A DNA stretch of 17,647 bases from JAUXEH01 sp965602945 (lineage in GTDB: Bacteria > Acidobacteriota > Aminicenantia > Aminicenantales > Aminicenantaceae). The stretch lies in NCBI GenBank assembly GCA_965602945.1, contig CBFDBC010000054.1, positions 1-17,647 of the forward strand, read 5' to 3'. Of the stretch, positions 12,497 to 17,647 are shown piece by piece. The position numbers and the translations under genes were made by a program. The notes under the pieces were generated by a model. That model had not been told where the DNA came from, made no database searches, and saw only the letters and a list, made by a program, of their open reading frames with translations. Every line of letters begins with the position of its first letter. The first letter of the stretch is position 1.

Positions 12497-13597
12497 TCAA
12501 TCGAAGGGGGCTTCGATGATCCCTCCGCCCAGCACGGTGTCGTCATCGTAGAAAACCACCGACTGGCCTGGCGTGATGGCCCGCTGCGGACGGTCGAACT
12601 CCACCGAGATCTTCTCGCCGGGAAGCGGGACGATGGTGGCGGGGGCTTCCCTGTGCTTGTAGCGGATGCGGGCCCGCACACGGAGCGGGCGTTCGAGGTC
12701 GGGCCGGGCGATCCAGTTTAGCCGGCCAGCCAGCAGCGCGGTTTTGTAGAGCTCCCGGTTCGGGCCGGCCACCACGGTGTGGTCCTGCGCATTGATCTCC
12801 AGGACATAGAGTGGATGGGGGGCGGCAATACCAAGGCCGCGGCGCTGACCGACGGTGAAATGGATGATCCCCGGATGCCGCCCCAGAACATTCCCCCGGC
12901 TGTCGACGATAGGGCCGGGCCGGGCCAGCTCCGGGATCCGCTGGGCCAGGAAACGGCCGTAGTTATTATCGGGGATGAAGCAGATCTCCTGGCTCTCCGG
13001 CCGGGATGCGGCCGGGAGATCCCTACTCAGGGCCAGGTCTCTCACCTCGCGTTTGGTCATCTCGCCCACCGGGAAGAGGGAGGCCTCCAGCTGGGCCTGG
13101 CTCAGTCCGTAGAGGAAATAGGACTGATCCTTGTCCGGGTCCCGGCCTTTTGCCAGAACGAAACGGCCCGTGTGTTCGTCCCGGAGGATGCGCGCGTGAT
13201 GGCCGGTCGCGATGCGTTCCGCGCCCTGCTGTTTTGCGAGGCGCAGGAACGCGGAGAACTTGATGTGTTCGTTGCAGCGGATGCAGGGATTCGGGGTGCG
13301 CCCCAGTGCATACTCGCCGCAAAAATCATCGATCACCGCTTTCTCGAACACGGACTTCATGTCGACCAGGAAGTGCTCTATCCCGAGGGACTGGGCGACC
13401 CGCTGGGCCTGATGGGCCGCCTCCCGGCCGCAGCAGCTCATGTGATCGGCGTCCCGGCAGTAGTCCGAAGACAAGGCATACAGATCCAACGTGAAACCCC
13501 GGACCTCATGCCCGGCCTCGACCAGGAGGGCGGCCGCTACCGAGGAATCGACTCCCCCGCTCATGGCCACGGCTATCTCTTGCTTGTCTCCCTTCAC
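12497..13597 (-). CDS. mnmA: tRNA-specific 2-thiouridylase MnmA
   Basis: A 366-residue cytoplasmic enzyme that thiolates the wobble uridine (U34) of tRNA-Lys, -Glu and -Gln. The PP-loop A-M-S-G-G-V-D-S-S lies at 11-19. The first catalytic Cys is in T-P-N-P-C-I-R-C-N (near 104) and the second in S-Q-E-I-C-F-I-P (near 205). I-A-T-G-H-H-A-R and D-K-D-Q-S-Y-F-L-Y-G-L are in place, as is the C-terminal beta-barrel end G-Q-S-V-V-F-Y-D-D-D-T-V-L-G-G-G. The start is GTG at 13597, with only a weak GGA upstream; an ATG two bases earlier is out of frame and stops at once. A long palindrome begins about 14 bases upstream of the start, so the mRNA leader or promoter must involve that element. A sulfur link with the neighbouring cysteine synthase-like gene is plausible. 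Confidence 0.96.
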   Translation of the reverse strand: MKGDKQEIAVAMSGGVDSSVAAALLVEAGHEVRGFTLDLYALSSDYCRDADHMSCCGREAAHQAQRVAQSLGIEHFLVDMKSVFEKAVIDDFCGEYALGRTPNPCIRCNEHIKFSAFLRLAKQQGAERIATGHHARILRDEHTGRFVLAKGRDPDKDQSYFLYGLSQAQLEASLFPVGEMTKREVRDLALSRDLPAASRPESQEICFIPDNNYGRFLAQRIPELARPGPIVDSRGNVLGRHPGIIHFTVGQRRGLGIAAPHPLYVLEINAQDHTVVAGPNRELYKTALLAGRLNWIARPDLERPLRVRARIRYKHREAPATIVPLPGEKISVEFDRPQRAITPGQSVVFYDDDTVLGGGIIEAPFD

Positions 13598-13612
13598 ATT
13601 TCCAGTGTAGCA

Positions 13613-13714
13613 AAATCACGGGAATGGGGCAAAAAAGGGGGGAGAGGCGATTTAATGGGACTGTCCCGTTCTTAAATTGCACCTGTCCCCCTTTTTGCCC
13701 CATTCCCGTGATTT
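13613..13714. repeat. About 102-bp imperfect palindrome between mnmA and the cysteine synthase-like gene
   Basis: The outer arms (13613-13635 with 13692-13714) pair over 23 bases without mismatch. After a one-base bulge five more G-C pairs follow. A looser middle follows (GCGATTTAA near 13647, TTAAATTGC near 13672), then a central GGGAC-T-GTCCC hairpin at 13657-13667. The whole region can fold into one long hairpin. The arm contains GGCAAAAAGGGGGACAGG, shared with the element at 5976-6034. It has no coding capacity and looks like a non-autonomous palindromic mobile element. It fills nearly all the space between the two divergent genes. Confidence 0.9.
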
Positions 13715-13741
13715 GAGCTTTGGCGGCAAATGCGTTACACT
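13713..13741 (+). promoter_or_regulatory. Possible promoter of the cysteine synthase-like gene
   Basis: TTGAGC (13713-13718), exactly 17 bases, then TACACT (13736-13741), each 4 of 6 to consensus. The leader would be short (about 16 bases), with a GAGGA ribosome site before the ATG at 13764. The -35 box overlaps the last two bases of the palindrome. Confidence 0.4.
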
Positions 13742-13763
13742 CCTCCCCTGGAGCGAGGAAGAT

Positions 13764-14744
13764 ATGAGGGAACGCGCCGTCCACACAGACATCCTGGAAA
13801 TGATCGGAGACACCCCTCTGTTACGGCTTTTCCGGATAACCGAGGGTGTCCAGGCGGAGATCTACGCCAAGCTGGAGTTTCTCAATCCCATCGGCAGCAT
13901 CAAGGACCGCATCGCCCGGCACATGCTGGAGAAGGCGGAGGAAGAGGGGCGGATCCAGCCCGGGGACACCATCGTCGACAACTCCTCAGGCAACACGGCA
14001 CTGGCATTGGCCGTGCTCTGCACGCTGAAGGGATACAAACTCAAGGTCGTGGTCCGGGACAACCTGAGCGGCGAGAAGATCAAGCTGCTCAAGGCGCTCA
14101 AGGTGGACATGGTGTTCGTGGATCACACCCTGCCCCCGGATTCCCCCGACAGCTACAACAACATCACGCCCCGCATCGCCGCAGAAACACACCGCGGTTA
14201 CTACTTCGACCAGCACAACAACCGGGAAAACAACGAAGCCCACTACCTGACCACCGGCCCCGAGATCTGGGAACAGATGGAGGGCCGCATCGACTATTTC
14301 GTGGCCGGCATGGGCACCGGGGGTACGGTCTGCGGCACAGGAAAATATCTCAAGGAACAGGATCCCCGCATCCGGGTCATGGGCGTGGACCCGGTCGGAT
14401 CGGTGTTTCACTCCTATTTCAAGACGGGAAAGATGGAACCGCCGTCGCCCTATCTCATGGAAGGACTGGGCGACGAGTTCCTGATCGGATGTGTGGACTT
14501 CGATGTCCTGGACGATATCCTCCAGGTCACGGACAAAGGGGCGTTTCTCACGGCCCGGGAGCTGGCGGACGTGGAAGGGATCATGGCGGGGGGTTCCAGC
14601 GGGGCGGCGCTCCGCGCCTGCCTGGACCTGGCCCGCCGGATCGACCGTCCGGCCCGGATCGTGACCGTTTTCCCGGATTCCGCCTACCGCTACCTCAGCA
14701 CCATCTACAACGACGACTGGTTGAGGGAGAAGAACATACTCTGA
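13764..14744 (+). CDS. Cystathionine beta-synthase / cysteine synthase family PLP enzyme
   Basis: A 326-residue fold-type II PLP enzyme. K47 in N-P-I-G-S-I-K-D-R-I is the cofactor lysine, S-S-G-N-T at 74-78 contacts substrate, and G-T-G-G-T at 184-188 holds the phosphate. H-Y-L-T-T-G-P-E-I-W, G-V-D-P-V-G-S (207-213) and A-G-G-S-S-G (275-280) resemble cystathionine beta-synthase more than O-acetylserine sulfhydrylase CysK. There is no heme domain before it and no regulatory CBS pair after it. The substrate loop reads D-N-S-S-G-N-T-A instead of the common E-P-T-S-G-N-T-G, so the precise substrate is uncertain (serine + homocysteine, or O-acetyl/phosphoserine + sulfide). The start has GAGGA 5 bases upstream; an earlier in-frame ATG (13677) lies inside the palindrome. 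Divergent from mnmA. Confidence 0.88.
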   Translation: MRERAVHTDILEMIGDTPLLRLFRITEGVQAEIYAKLEFLNPIGSIKDRIARHMLEKAEEEGRIQPGDTIVDNSSGNTALALAVLCTLKGYKLKVVVRDNLSGEKIKLLKALKVDMVFVDHTLPPDSPDSYNNITPRIAAETHRGYYFDQHNNRENNEAHYLTTGPEIWEQMEGRIDYFVAGMGTGGTVCGTGKYLKEQDPRIRVMGVDPVGSVFHSYFKTGKMEPPSPYLMEGLGDEFLIGCVDFDVLDDILQVTDKGAFLTARELADVEGIMAGGSSGAALRACLDLARRIDRPARIVTVFPDSAYRYLSTIYNDDWLREKNIL

Positions 14745-14766
14745 TGCCTTCCAGGCCGGGCTGCCT

Positions 14767-14800
14767 CTGTGGTCCGGTGGGGACCACGGCTTCTACTTCT
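14767..14800 (+). terminator. Possible terminator between the convergent cysteine synthase-like and YHS genes
   Basis: A perfect 7-bp stem GTGGTCC / GGACCAC (14769-14787), extendable by two pairs, is followed by a T-rich but interrupted tract. It lies in the 48-base gap between two convergent stop codons. The T-tract is weak and only on the + strand side. Confidence 0.4.
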
Positions 14801-15410
14801 TCTTCGTATACTTTTCGGGGTCCTGCTCGAATTTCTCTTTGCAGCCGGCGCAGCAGAAGTAGTAGGTCTTGCCTTCATACTCGATGGAATCGGTGTCCTC
14901 GGACTTGTTGAAGGTCTCGCCGCTGACCGCACATTTTACGACGGTCTCATCGGCGCTGACATACTTGGCCGGGTTCTTGGCAAAATCTTCCTTGCATTTT
15001 TCCATACAGAAGTAATAGGTTTTGCCGTTGTACTCATAGGTGGCCTTGGCTTTGGACTTGTCGAATTCCATACCGCAGACAGGGTCCTTGACCTTGCCGT
15101 TCTCGGCGTGTTCGCCGTGTTCCTCATGTTCGCCATGTTCCATGTCCTCACCATGCTGGTGGAGAGAACCGGGCTCGGCATTGATGAACTTCTCGGGGTC
15201 CGCCTTGAACTTCGTCTCGCAGCCGTCACAACAGAAATAATAGGTCTTGCCCTTGTACTCCATGGAGCCCTTGGCTTCCGACTTCTTCATCTCTTCGCCG
15301 GAAACTTGGCATGTGACCAGGTCTTGGGCCTGAAGGGCCGTTGTAAGCGAAAGCACACCCATAAATGCGATCAGGATCGCGAGGGTGAGCCGTTTGTTTC
15401 GGTGGTTCAT
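14793..15410 (-). CDS. Secreted triple-YHS (TRASH-like) metal-binding protein
   Basis: A 205-residue exported protein. Residues 7-28 form a signal peptide (cleavage likely after L-Q-A). Three YHS domains follow: about 31-78 (C34, C60, C61, C64), 107-152 (C112, C135, C139) and 157-203 (C160, C186, C187, C190). Each has the G-K-T-Y-Y-F-C core. The linker between the first two (84-101) holds six His plus many Glu, a typical extracytoplasmic metal-binding run. Domains 1 and 3 have a C-C-x2-C end (C-x-G-C type) while domain 2 has C-x3-C. YHS/TRASH domains are linked to heavy-metal sensing and trafficking; beside a Cu/Ag-type RND pump, a periplasmic copper or silver buffer or delivery protein is likely (inference). 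It has its own strong promoter and an AGGAGG ribosome site. Confidence 0.9.
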   Translation of the reverse strand: MNHRNKRLTLAILIAFMGVLSLTTALQAQDLVTCQVSGEEMKKSEAKGSMEYKGKTYYFCCDGCETKFKADPEKFINAEPGSLHQHGEDMEHGEHEEHGEHAENGKVKDPVCGMEFDKSKAKATYEYNGKTYYFCMEKCKEDFAKNPAKYVSADETVVKCAVSGETFNKSEDTDSIEYEGKTYYFCCAGCKEKFEQDPEKYTKKK

Positions 15411-15441
15411 CGTGTCCTCCTCGAATGTTTTATACCCACTA

Positions 15442-15469
15442 AGTATATAGAAACCATAGTTTTTGTCAA
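15442..15469 (-). promoter_or_regulatory. Strong sigma70-type promoter of the triple-YHS gene
   Basis: On the minus strand TTGACA (perfect, 15464-15469), 16-base spacer, TATACT (5 of 6, 15442-15447). It is followed about 15 bases before the ATG by the AGGAGG ribosome site region. This is the best-matched promoter in the window and shows that the gene can be expressed apart from the upstream RND pump gene. Confidence 0.75.
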
Positions 15470-15485
15470 ATAAGTACGTGCTTAT
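15470..15485. promoter_or_regulatory. Palindrome abutting the -35 box of the triple-YHS promoter
   Basis: ATAAGTACGTGCTTAT is a 16-base dyad with 14 of 16 positions symmetric. It sits directly upstream of the -35 hexamer, a typical place for an activator or repressor site. No regulator for it is visible in the window. Confidence 0.4.
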
Positions 15486-15492
15486 ATTCTTT

Positions 15493-15516
15493 GGGGAAAA
15501 TCATGTGTCTTTCCCC
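15493..15516 (-). terminator. Weak hairpin after the RND pump gene
   Basis: A 7-bp stem (GGGGAAA / TTTCCCC) with a 10-base loop lies 4 bases after the cusA-like stop codon. No T-run follows on the minus strand, so it would be a poor intrinsic terminator; reading through into the YHS gene remains possible. Confidence 0.25.
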
Positions 15517-15519
15517 CCG

Positions 15520-17647
15520 CTACACCTGTTCGGCGGAGGGTGGTTCCGCTGCAGGGGCCTTCACTTTCATGGTCCAGGCATAGATGACCGGGACCAGGAT
15601 CAGGTTGAGCAGCGTGGCGGTGATCATGCCGCCGACCGTGGGAGCGGCTATAGGCTTCATGATCTCGGAGCCCGCGCCGCTGCTCAGCAGGATCGGGATC
15701 AGAGCCAGGACCGTGGTGGCCGTAGTCATGATGATGGGCCTCACGCGCAGCACGCCGGCCTTCACGATGTCCTCCAGACGTGCTCCCCCCTTCCGGGCGT
15801 ATTTCACCAAGAAGTCCACCATGACGACGCCGTCTTCAACCGCCACCCCGAACAGGGCGATATACCCCACCCACACCGCCGTGCTGAACTTGAATCCCAT
15901 GAGATACTGCAGCCAGATGCCGCCGACAAAGGCGAACGGCAGGGAGAAGATCAGGATCAGGGCGGCCTTGACGCTGTGGAACTTCATGTAGAGCAGGAGG
16001 AAGATGATGAACACACAGATCGGCACCACAACCAGCAGACGGTTGCGGGCCTGCATCTCGTACTCGTACTGGCCGCTCCAGGAGATGTAGGTGCCGGCCG
16101 GGAGCTCCAGATTCTCGTTCACGATCTGCTGGGCTTCCCTGACAAAATCGACGACACCCACCTGATCGGTATCCACATCCACGAACACACGGACATACGG
16201 GAGGGTGTTCTCTCCGGATATCTTGGCCGGGCCCTCAACCTTCCGGATGGAAGCCACCTGGCCCAACGGGACCTGCGCGCCGGAGGGTGTGGGCACCAGC
16301 ACACGCTCCAGGTCCGAGATGCTGTCGCGCAGCTCCCGGAGATACCGGATCCGGACCGGGTAGCGCTCCCGCCCTTCCACGGTGGTGGTGATGTTCATCC
16401 CTCCTATGGCGGTCATGATCAGGTGCTGGATCTCTCCCACCTTGACGCCGTAGCGGGCCGCCTCCCTGCGGTCGACCTCGATCTCGATATAGGGCTTATT
16501 CCCGATCCGCTCGGCATAGGGGTTACGGGCGCCGGGGATCTCGCGTATGATCCCCTCGATCCGGATGCCGATCTCCTCGATCAGCTTGAGGTCTTCGCCG
16601 TACACCTTGACCCCGATCGGGGTCTGGATGCCGGTGGCCAGCATATCGATGCGGTTCCGGATGGGCTGGGTCCAGATGTTGCTCACGCCGGGGATGCGCA
16701 GCGCGTCATCCATGGCATTGATCAGCCCCTGCCGGGTCATACCGGGAGGCCACTCCGCTTCGGGCTTCAGGCGGACGATGGTCTCGATCATGCTCACCGG
16801 AGCGGGATCCGTGGGTGTTTCCGCGCGCCCCAGCTTACCCACCACGTCTCTGACCTCGGGGAAGGACTTGAGGATGATATCCTGCTTCTGCATGACCTCC
16901 ATCACCTGTGTGAGCGAGGCGCCCGGAAGCAGGACCGGCATGAACAGCAGGTCTCCCTCGTTGAGCGGAGGCATGAACTCGCTCTTGATGGACCTCAGCG
17001 GAAGGAAGGCGCTGGCCAGGATCAGGAGCGCGATCAAGAGCACCACCAGCTTGTGCTTCAGGGAAAACCTCAGCACGGGTTCATACACGCGCATGAGGAA
17101 CCGGCTCAGGATGTTCTTCTCGGGAGGCCGCATCCGGCCGCGGAGGAGCAGGGCGGAGAGCACGGGAACCAGGGTGATGGCCAGCAGGGCTGAGCCCAGC
17201 ATGGCGAAGGTCTTCGTGTAGGCCAGGGGAGAGAAGAGCTTCCCGGCCTGCCCCCGCAGAGAGAACACGGGGATGAAGGCCACGATGACGATCAGGATGG
17301 CAAAGAAAATGGCGGATCCGACCTCTTTGGATGCTTTGACGACGGCCTCCACCCGATTCGAAGGAGAGGCGAGGGCTATATGCCGGGAGATGTTCTCGGT
17401 CATTACGATCCCGGCGTCCACCATGACTCCAATGGCGATGGCGATCCCGCCTAGGGACATGATGTTGGAGGGGATCTTCAGGTAATACATGACCAGGAAC
17501 GAGATCAGCACGCCGATCGGCAGGATGATGGACACGATCAGGCTGGAGCGGAAGTGGGCCAGGAACAGCAGGATCACGGCGGCGGCCACGATGATTTCCT
17601 CCAGCAGGGTGTTCTTGAGGTTGTCCGTAGCTCGTTCGATGAGCTCG
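15520..17647 (-). CDS. cusA: CusA/CzcA family heavy-metal RND efflux pump, C-terminal two thirds
   Basis: The frame stays open to the right edge, so the N-terminal third is outside; 708 residues are visible. This is the inner-membrane pump of a tripartite metal exporter. Counting the Val codon at 17587-17589 as residue 1, TM4 shows G-V-M-V-D58-A-G-I-V-M-T-E-N, the proton-relay aspartate. M217, M267 and M316 have exactly the spacing (50 and 49) of the CusA copper/silver methionines M573, M623 and M672 and lie in matching contexts (G-D-L-L-F-M-P, A-P-V-S-M, I-R-N-R-I-D-M-L-A-T-G-I). This points to Cu(I)/Ag(I). TM10 reads G-V-A-V-E585-D-G-V-V-M. The CusA lysine K984 position (R-V-R-P-K) is R-V-R-P-I here. 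Membrane-fusion and outer-membrane partners are presumably upstream, beyond the window. Confidence 0.95.
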   Translation of the reverse strand, partial: ELIERATDNLKNTLLEEIIVAAAVILLFLAHFRSSLIVSIILPIGVLISFLVMYYLKIPSNIMSLGGIAIAIGVMVDAGIVMTENISRHIALASPSNRVEAVVKASKEVGSAIFFAILIVIVAFIPVFSLRGQAGKLFSPLAYTKTFAMLGSALLAITLVPVLSALLLRGRMRPPEKNILSRFLMRVYEPVLRFSLKHKLVVLLIALLILASAFLPLRSIKSEFMPPLNEGDLLFMPVLLPGASLTQVMEVMQKQDIILKSFPEVRDVVGKLGRAETPTDPAPVSMIETIVRLKPEAEWPPGMTRQGLINAMDDALRIPGVSNIWTQPIRNRIDMLATGIQTPIGVKVYGEDLKLIEEIGIRIEGIIREIPGARNPYAERIGNKPYIEIEVDRREAARYGVKVGEIQHLIMTAIGGMNITTTVEGRERYPVRIRYLRELRDSISDLERVLVPTPSGAQVPLGQVASIRKVEGPAKISGENTLPYVRVFVDVDTDQVGVVDFVREAQQIVNENLELPAGTYISWSGQYEYEMQARNRLLVVVPICVFIIFLLLYMKFHSVKAALILIFSLPFAFVGGIWLQYLMGFKFSTAVWVGYIALFGVAVEDGVVMVDFLVKYARKGGARLEDIVKAGVLRVRPIIMTTATTVLALIPILLSSGAGSEIMKPIAAPTVGGMITATLLNLILVPVIYAWTMKVKAPAAEPPSAEQV

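Noticed and set aside
14769..15473. A 234-codon + strand open frame with hydrophobic stretches, looking like a membrane protein
   Set aside because: It is antisense to the triple-YHS gene; antisense of Lys/Glu codons gives Leu/Phe-rich sequence. The YHS reading has signal peptide, domains, promoter and ribosome site.
15463..17193. A 576-codon open frame on the + strand
   Set aside because: It is antisense to the clearly conserved RND pump; the His/Asp-rich product is a mirror of GC-rich codons and has no recognisable domain.

Overview
The window is a gene-dense, GC-rich bacterial chromosome segment. It holds 14 protein-coding genes, two cut by the window edges, and no RNA genes, CRISPR array or prophage. 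Short leaders, good Shine-Dalgarno sites and sigma70-like promoters are visible. A 2-oxoacid:ferredoxin oxidoreductase, an ADP-forming acyl-CoA synthetase, a cysteine-rich DUF2284 protein and an Rrf2 regulator suggest an anaerobe or facultative anaerobe. Phylum cannot be fixed from sequence reading alone; a deltaproteobacterial or FCB-type candidate lineage would fit, but that is only an impression.

Layout. (1) 2-997 (+): end of a HEAT-repeat protein, closed by a strong intrinsic terminator. (2) 3432-1062 (-): a probable three-gene operon of a DUF2284 protein, a stand-alone protein built from two 3-hydroxyacyl-CoA dehydrogenase C-terminal domains, and a dGTPase-like HD hydrolase. (3) 10626-3632 (-): iorA, iorB, an 800-residue ADP-forming acyl-CoA synthetase, the PLP-homeostasis protein YggS and a secreted M28 metallopeptidase. 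The first three form a plausible amino-acid fermentation module: the oxidoreductase makes acyl-CoA from aromatic or branched 2-oxoacids and the synthetase recovers the thioester energy as ATP. (4) 10853-11582 (+): an Rrf2 regulator and an MTH1187-type thiamine-binding protein, divergent from iorA, which is itself thiamine-diphosphate dependent. (5) 13597-11589 (-): mnmA followed by a guanidino-modifying (DDAH/arginine-deiminase type) enzyme. (6) 13764-14744 (+): a cystathionine beta-synthase/cysteine synthase-like enzyme. (7) 15410-14793 (-): a secreted triple-YHS metal-binding protein with its own strong promoter, next to the 3' part of a Cu/Ag-type RND pump (cusA-like) that runs off the right edge.

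Most notable: IorA lacks the C-terminal ferredoxin domain and IorB has no cysteine at all. Two related palindromic elements (5976-6034 and 13613-13714) share a GGGGACAGG core; one has become the C-terminal coding sequence of the acyl-CoA synthetase and the other forms the mnmA/cysteine-synthase intergenic region. The tandem 3HCDH_C protein has no catalytic domain. The RND pump keeps the CusA methionine triad but has Ile where CusA has its proton-relay Lys.
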